Source: Paenibacillus oleatilyticus | GTDB lineage: Bacteria > Bacillota > Bacilli > Paenibacillales > NBRC-103111 | Direction of reading: 5' to 3' | Length of the DNA: 64,000 nt | Assembly (NCBI RefSeq): GCF_018998565.1 | Contig: NZ_JAHNZO010000016.1 | Coordinates: 108,308-172,307, forward strand | Shown: positions 1 to 8,589 of the stretch, one piece after another | Layout of the letters: every line of letters begins with the position of its first letter | Numbering within the stretch: position 1 is the stretch's first letter | The notes under the pieces: model-generated | Database searches by the model: none | The model's input: the letters and a program-made list of their open reading frames with translations, nothing else | What the model was told of the DNA's origin: nothing | Program-made: the position numbers and the translations under genes

Positions 1-54
1 CCAAGCCTCCGATGGTTCGGGATTCCGGTTTAATTCCGTTTCTTTCAAGCTCAT
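1..54 (-). CDS. N-terminus of a truncated gene, possibly pyruvate formate-lyase
   Basis: Only the first 18 codons lie inside the window, reading MSLKETELNRNPEPSEAW. The ATG at 54 has a good ribosome binding site (GAGGAGA, six bases upstream) and begins 33 bases after the adhE stop, so it is very likely the next gene of the same operon. An N-terminus ending in Ala-Trp is compatible with formate C-acetyltransferase (PflB), which would make sense after adhE because it supplies acetyl-CoA anaerobically. That assignment is inference from context and a short match; the next 50 codons beyond the window edge would settle it. Confidence 0.5.
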   Translation of the reverse strand, partial: MSLKETELNRNPEPSEAW

Positions 55-87
55 AGTTGGGTCTCCTCTCCAAGAAGTCGTCTCTGT

Positions 88-2697
88 TTATTCGAATTTC
101 CCGTAGAACGCATTGCGGTAAACGTCCGCCAGCTCCGTCACGAGCGGCAACCGCGGATTCGCTGTCGTACATTGGTCCTCGAACGCGCGGTCCGCGAGCC
201 CATCGACCTTCGCTTCGAAGTCTGCCGGATCGAAGCCGAGATCCTGGAATCTTTCCGGAATGCCCAACGATTGATTCAGCTTGCGCACCGCGGCGATCAG
301 GCTGTTCACGCCTTCTTCCGTCGTCTTCGCTGGCAGGCCCAGCACCCGGGCAATTTCGGCGTACCGTTTGTCCGCGATGAAATGATTGTATTTCGGGAAC
401 GATGCGAACTTGGTCGGCTTCTGCGCGTTGTACCGGATAACATGCGGCATCAGAATCGCGTTCGTGCGGCCGTGCGCCGTATGGTATTCGCCGCCCCATT
501 TGTGCGCCAAGCTGTGGTTGATGCCCAAGAAGGCATTGGCGAAGGCCATACCGGCAATCGTCGAAGCGTTATGCATTTTTTCCCGTGCCAGCGGGTCGCC
601 GGTGTGGAACGAATTTTCCAGATGCTCGAATACGAGCTGAATGGCTTTCATCGCGAGTCCGTCCGTATAATCGTTCGCCATCACCGAGACATACGCTTCG
701 ATCGCATGCGTAAGCACGTCCATCCCCGTATCCGCGACAGCCGTTTTCGGCAAGCTGTAGACGAATTCCGGATCGATAATCGCCACGTCCGGCGTCAGCT
801 CGTAATCGGCAAGCGGGTACTTGGTATTGCCTTTATGATTATCGGTAATAACTGCAAAGGAAGTCACTTCCGATCCGGTACCCGATGTTGTCGGAATCGC
901 GACGAACTTCGCTTTCTGACCGAGGCGCGGATATTTGTACACCCGCTTGCGGATGTCGAGAAACTTCTGCTTGAGCGAATCGAAGCTCGTGTCCGGATAT
1001 TCGTAGAACAGCCACATCGCTTTGGCCGCGTCCATCGGCGATCCGCCGCCCAGTGCGATAATGCAGTCCGGCTTGAATGCCGCCATACGGGCCGTACCGC
1101 GGTCTACCGTATCGACGGAAGGATCGGGCTCAACCTCGGAAAATACTTCGATAGCAACGGGCTGCTTCCGCTTGCGCAGATAGTACTCTAAGCGCTCCAC
1201 GTAGCCGAGCTTCACCATCATCGCGTCAGTGACGATCATCACTCGGGTAATATCGGGCATTTTCTCCAGATATTGCGTCGAGCCTTTTTCAAAATATACT
1301 TTCGGCGGCACCTTGAACCACTGCATATTGACCGTCCTTTCGGCGACACGCTTCAGGTTGAGCAGGTTGACGGCGGACACGTTGGCGGTCGTCGAGTTAT
1401 GCCCGTAGGAGCCGCAGCCGAGCGTCAGCGAAGGCAGGTTCGTGTTGTAGATGTCTCCGATCGCCCCGTGAGTCGACGGCGCATTGACGATGACACGTCC
1501 GGTTTGCAGTCGAGCCGCGAACGCCTGAATGATTTCCTCGTTCTTGGAATGGATGACCGAGGAATGTCCCATGCCGCCGAAGGCGACGATTTCTGCCGCG
1601 CGTTCAATGCCTTGCGCCGCATTTTTCACTTTATAGCAAGCGAGCACCGGGCTCAGCTTCTCCGCAGACAGCGGGTAGGCGTCGCCTACACCCTTCAGCT
1701 CGGCTACGAGTACCTTCGTATCGCTTGGTACCGTAAGGCCGGCCATGGCTGCGATCTTGACGGCCGGTTGGCCGACGATGACCGCGTTAACCGCGCATTT
1801 CTCGGGGTTGATGACCAGCTTCGATACCGCTTCGGTTTCTTCGGCGTTCAGGAAGTAGCAGCCCAGCTCCTTCATCAGCTTTTTGGCTTGCTCGTAAATC
1901 GGCTCTTCCAGAATGACCGCTTGCTCGGAGGCGCAAATCATCCCGTTGTCGAATGTTTTGGAAAGAATCAGGTCCGTTACCGCCTGCGGCAGATCAGCCG
2001 TCTTCTCGATGAAGCAAGGAACGTTACCCGGCCCTACGCCAAGCGCCGGCTTGCCGGTGCTGTACGCCGCTTTGACCATGGAGGAACCGCCTGTTGCGAG
2101 CACCAGCGCTACATCCGGATGATTCATCAGAAGCTGGGTAGCCTCTACGGACGGATTCTCTACCCACTGAATGGCGTGCTCCGGAGCTCCGTGCTTCACG
2201 GCCGCTTCCAGTAGTGTAGAGGCTGCCGCGACGCTGGAGCGCTGCGCCGACGGATGGAACGCGAAGATGATCGGGTTGCGCGTTTTGGCGGCGATCAGCG
2301 ACTTGAACATCGTCGTCGACGTCGGGTTCGTGACCGGCGTAACCCCGGCGATGATCCCGACCGGCTCAGCCACCGTCTTGTAGTGCTCGTACGGATTGTT
2401 ATCGATCACGCCGACCGTCTTGTTATGCTTGATGCTGTGGTAGATGTACTCGGTCGCGAAGATGTTTTTGGTGATTTTGTCTTCGTACACCCCGCGGCCG
2501 GTTTCTTCCACCGCCATCTTCGCCAATACCATATGCCGGTCAAGCCCGGCAAGCGCCATATGCTGCACAATGTCGTCCACTTGGGATTGGTCCAGCTTCA
2601 GATATGCTTCTTGCGCTTTTTTTGCCCGGGCTACGAGCTTGTTCACTTCCTCGAGCGCGGCTGCTTTTGCGTCGGCTTTTACTTCTTTAACGGCCAT
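88..2697 (-). CDS. adhE: Bifunctional acetaldehyde-CoA/alcohol dehydrogenase AdhE
   Basis: An 869-residue fermentative enzyme that reduces acetyl-CoA to acetaldehyde and then to ethanol, regenerating NAD+. The N-terminal half (about 1-440) is a CoA-acylating aldehyde dehydrogenase with catalytic Cys255 in the [11 protein letters not shown] motif. The C-terminal half (about 455-869) is an iron-dependent alcohol dehydrogenase with [10 protein letters not shown] for NAD and the metal-binding histidines of [19 protein letters not shown] and [11 protein letters not shown]. Length matches the family. The start at 2697 is chosen because GGAGGA lies seven bases upstream; the upstream open frame has no better signal. 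It is the third gene of a hemerythrin, zinc-ribbon, adhE operon with gaps of about 30 bases. AdhE normally forms spirosome filaments in the cytoplasm. Confidence 0.97.
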   Translation of the reverse strand: MAVKEVKADAKAAALEEVNKLVARAKKAQEAYLKLDQSQVDDIVQHMALAGLDRHMVLAKMAVEETGRGVYEDKITKNIFATEYIYHSIKHNKTVGVIDNNPYEHYKTVAEPVGIIAGVTPVTNPTSTTMFKSLIAAKTRNPIIFAFHPSAQRSSVAAASTLLEAAVKHGAPEHAIQWVENPSVEATQLLMNHPDVALVLATGGSSMVKAAYSTGKPALGVGPGNVPCFIEKTADLPQAVTDLILSKTFDNGMICASEQAVILEEPIYEQAKKLMKELGCYFLNAEETEAVSKLVINPEKCAVNAVIVGQPAVKIAAMAGLTVPSDTKVLVAELKGVGDAYPLSAEKLSPVLACYKVKNAAQGIERAAEIVAFGGMGHSSVIHSKNEEIIQAFAARLQTGRVIVNAPSTHGAIGDIYNTNLPSLTLGCGSYGHNSTTANVSAVNLLNLKRVAERTVNMQWFKVPPKVYFEKGSTQYLEKMPDITRVMIVTDAMMVKLGYVERLEYYLRKRKQPVAIEVFSEVEPDPSVDTVDRGTARMAAFKPDCIIALGGGSPMDAAKAMWLFYEYPDTSFDSLKQKFLDIRKRVYKYPRLGQKAKFVAIPTTSGTGSEVTSFAVITDNHKGNTKYPLADYELTPDVAIIDPEFVYSLPKTAVADTGMDVLTHAIEAYVSVMANDYTDGLAMKAIQLVFEHLENSFHTGDPLAREKMHNASTIAGMAFANAFLGINHSLAHKWGGEYHTAHGRTNAILMPHVIRYNAQKPTKFASFPKYNHFIADKRYAEIARVLGLPAKTTEEGVNSLIAAVRKLNQSLGIPERFQDLGFDPADFEAKVDGLADRAFEDQCTTANPRLPLVTELADVYRNAFYGKFE

Positions 2698-2726
2698 TGA
2701 CTCTTCCTCCATTCGTGTCGCTTGCG

Positions 2727-2867
2727 TTATTGTGGTTGGTTCCGCTCCGGTTTGTCCGGATTGGACGGCGGAACAACGCGGCAGTCGCTGCAAATCCATG
2801 AAGTACCCGCCGGGCTATCGCCCTTCGTCTTGCCGCATTGCTCACAGGTGATGAGATTCATCGGCAT
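2727..2867 (-). CDS. 46-aa zinc-ribbon protein between hemerythrin and adhE
   Basis: A small gene read as ATG at 2867 to TAA at 2727. The start has a strong ribosome binding site (GAGGAGGGG) and the frame fits exactly between its neighbours, 33 bases after the hemerythrin stop and 29 before adhE. The product has two CxxC knuckles, Cys8/Cys11 (CEQC) and Cys26/Cys29 (CSDC), about 15 residues apart, followed by a charged Pro-rich tail. This is the pattern of a rubredoxin-like or zinc-ribbon metal site. No named family was recognised. Given the neighbours it may bind zinc or iron in redox-linked anaerobic metabolism, but function is unknown. Confidence 0.75.
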   Translation of the reverse strand: MPMNLITCEQCGKTKGDSPAGTSWICSDCRVVPPSNPDKPERNQPQ

Positions 2868-2900
2868 CCCCCCTCCTCTGTCCTGAATCTATGCTGTATG

Positions 2901-3431
2901 TTAAGAAAATAAACTATCGATATCGTCAAGAATCTGTTCCGCCATCGGGTAGACGACGTCCTCCTCCAGATTCAGGTGCTCGTTCAGAATGAGGCAAGCC
3001 TGAATCAGATGCGAGCTCGTTTCGCGGATGGCTTCCCGGCTTGGCAGGGACAGCCGGTCTACCGATTCGATGAACGAATCGATGAACGTTTCCGCAAGCT
3101 CGTGATCTTTTTCCATTACCCAAAAGGACGGCATCATGGACGGACCGGAATATTTATTGAAATAACTGCAGAGTAAAGGGAACAGCTCCCGCTCCTCCCA
3201 GGTCGCATGCCGGTCCAATTCGGTGCGGAAATCCGTAATTTCCTCCCGCAGCTGCTGGAGAAGCGCCATCGCTTCCGGAACAGTTTTCATCTTTCCGACC
3301 GATTGAGCCTTGGCCTGAACCGCGGACAGTCGGACTTTTAAGGCGTCATGCTCTTCCTTGAGACGGTCCACCGCGTCCATAAACCGGGTCGGACGCGCGC
3401 TTTGAACGCTGGCCTCCGTTATCGTACTCAT
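2901..3431 (-). CDS. Hemerythrin (HHE) domain protein
   Basis: A 176-residue all-helical protein with the di-iron ligand pattern of the HHE cation-binding family: His28, His75 with Glu79 (HxxxE), His110, and His152 with Glu156 (HxxxE). Such proteins bind O2 or NO, or act in iron-sulphur repair like ScdA/YtfE, though the N-terminal ScdA domain is absent here. The start at 3431 is chosen because AGGAGG lies nine bases upstream; the 25 upstream codons overlap the promoter. It is the first gene of the operon with a zinc ribbon and adhE. A sigma-A -10 and an Fnr-type site lie upstream, so the protein probably accumulates when oxygen is low. Confidence 0.88.
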   Translation of the reverse strand: MSTITEASVQSARPTRFMDAVDRLKEEHDALKVRLSAVQAKAQSVGKMKTVPEAMALLQQLREEITDFRTELDRHATWEERELFPLLCSYFNKYSGPSMMPSFWVMEKDHELAETFIDSFIESVDRLSLPSREAIRETSSHLIQACLILNEHLNLEEDVVYPMAEQILDDIDSLFS

Positions 3432-3464
3432 TGAAACAATCCTCCTCGTATTGGGATTGCTTTC

Positions 3465-3507
3465 ATTGTAACCGCGATGGAAGAAATACACTGTGAAAAA
3501 AATCACT
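3465..3507 (-). promoter_or_regulatory. Fnr/Crp-type site and promoter of the hemerythrin-adhE operon
   Basis: TGTGA-N6-TCACT occupies 3492-3507, one base off the Bacillus Fnr consensus TGTGA-N6-TCACA. A -10 hexamer TACAAT lies at 3465-3470 on the minus strand and no good -35 box is present. If transcription starts near 3458, the site is centred at about -41.5, the usual position for activation by a Crp/Fnr dimer. The remaining bases of the 3432-3724 gap show no gene. Confidence 0.65.
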
Positions 3508-3724
3508 AGTCACAAAAGGGACATATTCCGACAACAAAATCCGACAAAAACTCGGCTCCATTTTGCCACTGAAACCCGATAAACACGGCGAAATCAGCTT
3601 GTTTTTGCAAATTCCTTTTTAATCGTTTCAATCTATTTCGATATCATTCGACAATCTTGTGAAAAGTGAAAAACGTTATCGCCCCGGACATCTTCTTCGA
3701 AGTCAGCTTAATTTTCATCACAGC

Positions 3725-3759
3725 AAAAAAAAGGCCCGGTCTCTATAAACCGGCCCTTT
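3725..3759 (-). terminator. Terminator of the spore protein gene
   Basis: On the minus strand a GC-rich hairpin (GGGCCGGT arm, ACCGGGCC arm, one imperfect pair) is followed by a run of eight T. It lies 37 bases after the stop of the SASP gene. Confidence 0.8.
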
Positions 3760-3795
3760 CGGGTGGAACTTAATTTCATGCCGTTGTTCTGCAGG

Positions 3796-4074
3796 TTAAC
3801 GTTTAGCCAATTGTTCTTGGGCGAGCCGAATCATCTCGCGCACCATGCTTCCGCCGATCGGCCCACCGATCTTGCCCGCTTGTTCGGTCGAGAGCCGTCC
3901 GTTATTCCCGGGGCTAAGCGGAATACCGAGCGTCTTGGCCACCTCATATTTTACCAGATCCGGACGGTTCGGATCGACGGCATAGCCTTCCCGGCGCATA
4001 ACCTCCGACTTTAACCGGTCCAGCGCCTGATTCGCTCCGGGTACAACCGGATTACGGCTGCGTCTTCTTACCAT
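3796..4074 (-). CDS. Alpha/beta-type small acid-soluble spore protein
   Basis: A 92-residue DNA-binding spore protein that coats and protects DNA in the dormant spore and is degraded at germination. The central KYEVAKTLGIPL resembles the GPR protease cleavage region, and the C-terminal IGGPIGGSMVREMIRLAQ matches the conserved second half of the family. It is slightly longer than typical members because of an Arg-rich N-terminus (MVRRRSRN). The ATG at 4074 follows AAAGGAGG at good spacing; the much longer upstream frame is antisense to the radical SAM gene. It should be made in the forespore, although I did not find a clear sigma-G promoter. It is diverged from the radical SAM gene. Confidence 0.92.
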   Translation of the reverse strand: MVRRRSRNPVVPGANQALDRLKSEVMRREGYAVDPNRPDLVKYEVAKTLGIPLSPGNNGRLSTEQAGKIGGPIGGSMVREMIRLAQEQLAKR

Positions 4075-4103
4075 CACAATTCCTCCTTTGTTTCCCAGTT
4101 GCA

Positions 4104-4161
4104 GGAACGTTTGTTCCTGTGTATACTTTAACCTAATAAACCGAACATATATTCGTATAAT
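4104..4161 (+). promoter_or_regulatory. Two LexA-like boxes and a -10 upstream of the radical SAM gene
   Basis: GGAACGTTTGTTCC at 4104-4117 and CGAACATATATTCG at 4142-4155 both resemble the Bacillus SOS box CGAACRNRYGTTYC; the second, read on the other strand, is CGAATATATGTTCG. TATAAT at 4156-4161 directly follows the second box, which therefore fills the spacer of the promoter. This is the expected placement for a repressor. No strong -35 was seen. Confidence 0.6.
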
Positions 4162-4185
4162 TATTAAATATGGAGGTGTTTCGCC

Positions 4186-5136
4186 TTGCCGCTGCAAACC
4201 CGATACGAGCCTGTCCGCGCCAAGCAGCTGCTGAATCCCGTTAAAGCCCCGTCCATGCCGTTCGATTGGTCGATCAATCCGTACCGCGGCTGCCAGCACG
4301 GCTGCAGCTTCTGCTATGCCCGTTCGACCCATGCCTTCCTTGGAATGGAAGCCGACGATACGTTTCAGCATCACATTCTGTACAAAGACAATGCGCCGGA
4401 AGCGCTGCAAGCGCAAGTCGTACGGATGCTGCGCGCTAAGGGCGGACGAAGCAAGCTGGGCCGAATTGCGATCGGCACCGCTACGGACCCTTACCAGCCG
4501 CTCGAGGGCCGCTTGAAGCTCACGCGCCAATGTCTCGAAGTACTGGCCGCCTACCGGCTGCCGGTCAGCATAACGACGCGCTCTCCCTTGATTTTGCGCG
4601 ATATTGATCTGCTCCGCAAGCTGCCCGGAAGCTCGGTCAACATCAGCCTGAATACGCTCGATAAGCGCATTTGGCGCAGCTTCGAGCCGATGTCTCCCGC
4701 TCCGGCCCAGCGGATCAAGGCGCTTCTAGGGTTAAGGAAGGAAGGCATCGAAGCCGGAATTTTTATGGCTCCGATTCTGCCCTTCCTGACCGACCACGCG
4801 GAAGACATGGAACAGGTCGTAGAGCAAGCCGCCGAAGCCAAAGCATGCTTTGTCATGGGATCAGTGCTCCGCTTGAACACCGCCGAAGTGAAATCGTGGT
4901 TTTTCGGAACGCTCCGGGAAGCGTATCCCCGCTTGGTCGGCTCTTATGCCGATTGGTACGGACATTCCGCGATCGCCCCCAAGGCATACCGGGAGCAAAT
5001 CCGCTCGCAGCTTGCCCGCCTTCTTGAACGGGCTGGCATTCCTGCGTACCTGCCCGAGATCGGAACCAAGTCCACTCAAGCGGAAAGCCCCGAAGACGAT
5101 AAGCCGGTGCAGCTTGCTTTTGCGCTTGATCTATGA
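4186..5136 (+). CDS. Radical SAM protein of the SPL/Rv2578c-like family
   Basis: A 316-residue radical S-adenosylmethionine enzyme. The iron-sulphur cluster motif is CQHGCSFC (Cys36, Cys40, Cys43; CxxxCxxC) preceded by NPYRG, which is typical of the spore photoproduct lyase-like and Rv2578c group. A GTATDPYQP motif follows near residue 105. The family reaction is not established; relatives are DNA-repair-like. The TTG at 4186 is used because GGAGGTG lies seven bases upstream and the ATG at 4170 is out of frame. Two LexA-like boxes upstream suggest induction by DNA damage. Its stop abuts the stop of the convergent gene (TAG and TGA share 5131-5136). Confidence 0.88.
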   Translation: MPLQTRYEPVRAKQLLNPVKAPSMPFDWSINPYRGCQHGCSFCYARSTHAFLGMEADDTFQHHILYKDNAPEALQAQVVRMLRAKGGRSKLGRIAIGTATDPYQPLEGRLKLTRQCLEVLAAYRLPVSITTRSPLILRDIDLLRKLPGSSVNISLNTLDKRIWRSFEPMSPAPAQRIKALLGLRKEGIEAGIFMAPILPFLTDHAEDMEQVVEQAAEAKACFVMGSVLRLNTAEVKSWFFGTLREAYPRLVGSYADWYGHSAIAPKAYREQIRSQLARLLERAGIPAYLPEIGTKSTQAESPEDDKPVQLAFALDL

Positions 5137-5607
5137 GGATTTCCGGAACCCTTTCCACAAACGGTACAAAAAGAACAAGACCACGCCCCAAAAAAGGATG
5201 CCGAGAATCGAGAACCCCCCATGTACCGGCGCGACCCCTCCTCCGAACAAGCCGAACGGGTTCAGGATGCTGCTGAAAAGCGCGCCGGCCGCAAAGCCCC
5301 CAAGGATGCCGCCCAATCCGCCACGGACAGGAGGCGGGGCCGTTCCCGGTGCCGGAGTCGCGGGGGTAGTGCGGACGTTGCCTACGGGCGTCCTTGTGCC
5401 CGGCGATGGCGTGTATCCCCTTCGGCCGCTGGAGTAGCCCCCGCGTCCCGAGCGGTAAGCTTCCGTCTGGTAACTGCCCTGGGGACTGCCAAGCATATCG
5501 ATATCTTCCTGACTATAAGGAATCGGCAGATGCCCATCCTGCGCGCTCGCCGGGGTGGACAACGCGCATAGAAGAACGATCCATAACGACAGCAACAACT
5601 TTTTCAT
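5131..5607 (-). CDS. Secreted or membrane-anchored Gly/Pro-rich protein
   Basis: A 158-residue protein of unknown function. It has a clear N-terminal signal peptide (MKKLLLSLWIVLLCALSTPASA), then a polar Gly/Arg/Pro/Thr-rich stretch (about 45-95), a Gly-rich hydrophobic segment (GGLGGILGGFAAGALFSSILNPF), a second hydrophobic helix near 135-152 and a basic end (RLWKGFRKSS). It would thus be exported with its C-terminus anchored in the membrane. The layout resembles small membrane proteins often annotated as TIM44-like, but no enzymatic motif is present. The ATG at 5607 follows AAGGAGGTG. Confidence 0.75.
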   Translation of the reverse strand: MKKLLLSLWIVLLCALSTPASAQDGHLPIPYSQEDIDMLGSPQGSYQTEAYRSGRGGYSSGRRGYTPSPGTRTPVGNVRTTPATPAPGTAPPPVRGGLGGILGGFAAGALFSSILNPFGLFGGGVAPVHGGFSILGILFWGVVLFFLYRLWKGFRKSS

Positions 5608-5989
5608 GCCACACCTCCTTCGTTCAGGCAGCGATAGGTAAAGTATCCGTCCGAAGGATGGCGGCTATGCATGATGGCTCAAACAAAGACGCATGAACAA
5701 CGCCGTCCGCATGGTGCGACTCGGCTCTTCGGCGCTGGCCAGCCGCATCCGCTCTCTCCCTTTTGCCGCAGCCGGTCGTTCCTTCCCCAATAAGGTCATG
5801 AGACTAATTACCCAGCCGTTAAAGCATAGGAGCTACCTTCTCCACCAGCCATGTCCCCTTAATAACTTCAGAAAAAAACAAACTAAACCTACAAATCTTG
5901 TGAGTAATGAACCATGAAGAAAATGGATGTATTAGGAGATTGACGCAGAAAAATAGCAATGTATTCGTTTTATTGAATTTTATAGAAGT
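5608..5989. other. Gene-free interval upstream of the polysaccharide operon
   Basis: About 380 bases with no supported gene. One 74-codon frame from 5693 lacks a ribosome binding site and family features. The right part becomes AT-rich and leads into the promoter at 5990. No hairpin of note was seen. Confidence 0.6.
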
Positions 5990-6018
5990 TTTACACGAAA
6001 TGGATCGTCCACTATGAT
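5990..6018 (+). promoter_or_regulatory. Sigma-A promoter of the GT2-acyltransferase-GH18 operon
   Basis: TTTACA (5990-5995), 17-base spacer, TATGAT (6013-6018). It would leave a 5' leader of roughly 100 bases before the start at 6122. Confidence 0.65.
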
Positions 6019-6121
6019 AGTTAAAAAGGACCAAGTTTTACAAGATAAATCTATTCCTAAGCAAGCAGGCAGCCGTTTCACCGCAAAACAGAGATAAAAA
6101 AGAAAGTAGAGGGAGTAGGAG

Positions 6122-7447
6122 ATGTCGTACGTTTTATATGTCACAACGATCGTGTTCCTTGTGTTTCAACTGTTGTACACGGTTATTCCCTTGCTGTTCG
6201 GCAGGGTGAAGAAACTGGACGAAAGCCTGCCCGAGAAGTCCATTTCGGTGTTGGTTCCCGCCTACAACGAAGAGCTGACGATCAAAAATTGCATCGATGC
6301 GATGAACGGCCTGAACTACCGTAATCACGAGGTGATTATCGTCAACGACGGTTCCAAGGATGACACGCTGTCGAAGCTGGATGAGCTGTTAGTTCTGGAG
6401 TCCCGGCACCGGGAGCCCGGCGGGCAGTTTGTCTACAAGCCGGTCAAAGGCTTCTATCAATCGGCGAGGTACCCTCATATTTTCGTTATCGACAAGCATA
6501 ACGGCGGCAAAGCCGACTCGCTGAACGCGGGCATTGATTATGCCGTGTCCGACATCGTGATTACGCTCGATGCCGACAGTATGCTTGAAGCCCGTTCCCT
6601 TCAGTTTGTGAGTCAATATTTCCATGACCCGGACGTCATCGCCTTGGGCGGTACGGTGAAGATCGTACAAGGCGCGGAGAAAAAGAACGGTGTCATCGTT
6701 GAGAAATTTACGGGAAAAGGAATCATCAAGAGCCAAACCATCAACTATATCCATGGCTTCTACGTCCGGAAGCTGACGCAATCCGTCTTTAATTCCATCG
6801 TCGTCATCTCCGGCGCGTTCGGCGCGTTTTACAAGGATATTCTAGTCAAGGTGAATGGCTTTCGCAGCACGGTCGGGGAAGATATCGACATTACATTGAA
6901 GATTCACGAATATATGAAAGCCAACCGGTTGGCCAAAAAGCTCGTCTACGCGCCGGAAGCGGTCTGCTATACCGAATGCCCGGAAAATATGGCCAATTTC
7001 TACAAGCAGCGGATTCGTTGGCAAAAAGCGTTCATCGACTGCATCCTCCTTTATTGGTCCAAGCTCTCGCATCGCTTTAGCAGGGGTGTCAGTCTGTTTT
7101 TTGCCATCGACGGATTTGTTCTCGGCACGATTACGGCCTTCGCCAGTTTGATTTATATCGTTCAATTGCTGATAAGCCGTCAAAACTTGGGGCATGCGCT
7201 GATCCTTTTCGCCATTACGGTAGCAGTCAATGCGCTGCAGATGATCATCGCCTTTTACCTATGCAAAAAATTCGGAAGCACCTACACGATGAAAGATTAC
7301 ATCCGCATGTTCCTGTTCAGCCAGGCGGAGCTGCTCACGTACCGGAACGTCGTACTGTATATCAATATTGTCGGAACGCTCAAATATTTCGACAACGACG
7401 AAGGCTGGGGATACGTAGAGCGGAAAGGCGTCGCTTCCATTAGCTGA
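6122..7447 (+). CDS. Processive family 2 glycosyltransferase, PgaC/IcaA-like
   Basis: A 441-residue membrane polysaccharide synthase. An N-terminal helix (about 3-25) precedes a GT-A domain with VNDGSKD (Asp76), LDADSM (Asp150, Asp152), GEDIDI (about 252-257) and QRIRW (296-300, the QxxRW of processive enzymes). Three or so transmembrane helices follow from about 320. This layout is that of poly-beta-1,6-GlcNAc, chitin-oligosaccharide and hyaluronan synthases; the sugar cannot be read from the sequence. The ATG at 6122 follows GGGAGTAGGAG. It is the first of three genes, with an O-acyltransferase and a GH18 protein, so the operon probably makes, decorates and trims a secreted amino-sugar polymer. 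Confidence 0.88.
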   Translation: MSYVLYVTTIVFLVFQLLYTVIPLLFGRVKKLDESLPEKSISVLVPAYNEELTIKNCIDAMNGLNYRNHEVIIVNDGSKDDTLSKLDELLVLESRHREPGGQFVYKPVKGFYQSARYPHIFVIDKHNGGKADSLNAGIDYAVSDIVITLDADSMLEARSLQFVSQYFHDPDVIALGGTVKIVQGAEKKNGVIVEKFTGKGIIKSQTINYIHGFYVRKLTQSVFNSIVVISGAFGAFYKDILVKVNGFRSTVGEDIDITLKIHEYMKANRLAKKLVYAPEAVCYTECPENMANFYKQRIRWQKAFIDCILLYWSKLSHRFSRGVSLFFAIDGFVLGTITAFASLIYIVQLLISRQNLGHALILFAITVAVNALQMIIAFYLCKKFGSTYTMKDYIRMFLFSQAELLTYRNVVLYINIVGTLKYFDNDEGWGYVERKGVASIS

Positions 7448-7488
7448 ACCCCTGCAATTATTGACGATAGACTCGGTAGGAGGATGTT

Positions 7489-8589
7489 ATGGACAACCTA
7501 ATGAAAAACAACCGCATCATCTACATCGACATACTGCGGATCATCTCCATTCTCGCCGTAATCATCCTGCATATCACTGCGGATTTGCTGACCCGGACGA
7601 ATGATTTCAATACGATCTCCTGGTGGATCAGCAATGTGCTGAATTCGATCGCCCGATTCGCGGTTCCCGTCTTTTTCATGATGAGCGGGGCCATGATTTT
7701 GCGGACCGAAGTCACCTCCTACAAAGAATTTTATAAGAAGCGCATCGTGCCGTTGGCCATCCCGCTCGTAAGCTGGTCTCTCATCTACGATGCCTATAAC
7801 CAATATTTTATTCTCAAGAGCAACTTGACGATCTTTCAGTTTTTTACCGATTTCGTCTATCGGCTGATCGTCGACCGCAATTACATACACCTTTGGTTCC
7901 TGTACGCGATCATCGCCGTCTATGTCACGGTCCCCTTGATCGGCCGGCTCGTCAAAGCTTGTTCGGAAAAGGAACTGCGGTATTATTTGACCCTGTGGTT
8001 CGCGATAAGTATCGTCTACCGTTTCATATCGGATATGGTGTTCCGGGTCGCCTCCGAAAGCATCTATGTCCCGATCCTGAACATCCCTTTGTTTATGGGA
8101 TATCTCGGTTATTTCATTCTCGGATACTATCTCTTCCATTACGAGCTGCCTGCGAAGGTGAAGTCGCTGCTGTTTAACATCGGAGTCGTCTCTTTTTTCG
8201 TGACGCCGGTTGCGACTTATTTTGCCTCCTTCTATAGCGGGGTCCTGGACGAAATGTTCTACGGCAATTACTCGATTACGACTTTTTTCATGGCGGTCGG
8301 GCTGTTTCTGTACTTTCAAGAGAAGAACGCGATGTTGAACGAAAAGCTGAATTACAAGCTTCAGAAACTGATCGGCTCGATAGCCAAGGCGAGCTTCAGT
8401 ATTTACTTGATCCATCTTTTGGTTGAGCTGACGATTTCCCGCAGAGTGGAAAGCGAAGGTTCCGCCCCGGAAACCGTATTCACGCTGCTGCTTAATCTTG
8501 GCATGGTGTTCGTCATCAGCTACATCGTTGTAAAACTACTGAATCTCAATAAATTCGTGACGCGCGTACTATTCGGCGGAAGAGGCTAA
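7489..8589 (+). CDS. Acyltransferase 3 family membrane protein, IcaC/WecH-like
   Basis: A 366-residue integral membrane protein with about ten transmembrane helices. The first helix carries the hallmark IIYIDILRIISILAVIILHI, including the conserved His that marks acyltransferase 3 proteins, and FAVPVFFMMSGAMI follows. Relatives O-acetylate or O-succinylate surface glycans, and IcaC of the PNAG system is of this type. The ATG at 7489 follows TAGGAGGA. It starts 41 bases after the glycosyltransferase and its TAA overlaps the ATG of the GH18 gene (TAATG), so it is translated as part of the same operon. It probably modifies the polymer made by the upstream enzyme. Confidence 0.85.
   Translation: MDNLMKNNRIIYIDILRIISILAVIILHITADLLTRTNDFNTISWWISNVLNSIARFAVPVFFMMSGAMILRTEVTSYKEFYKKRIVPLAIPLVSWSLIYDAYNQYFILKSNLTIFQFFTDFVYRLIVDRNYIHLWFLYAIIAVYVTVPLIGRLVKACSEKELRYYLTLWFAISIVYRFISDMVFRVASESIYVPILNIPLFMGYLGYFILGYYLFHYELPAKVKSLLFNIGVVSFFVTPVATYFASFYSGVLDEMFYGNYSITTFFMAVGLFLYFQEKNAMLNEKLNYKLQKLIGSIAKASFSIYLIHLLVELTISRRVESEGSAPETVFTLLLNLGMVFVISYIVVKLLNLNKFVTRVLFGGRG

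Noticed and set aside
172..2214. Long plus-strand open frames opposite adhE (339 and 313 codons)
   Set aside because: They are antisense shadows of a high-GC gene with no family features or ribosome sites.
5693..5917. 74-codon plus-strand frame before the polysaccharide operon
   Set aside because: No ribosome binding site, no recognisable domain, and overlap with the promoter-proximal AT-rich region.
7498..8415. 305-codon minus-strand frame inside the acyltransferase gene
   Set aside because: Shadow frame; highly charged low-quality composition and no start signal.
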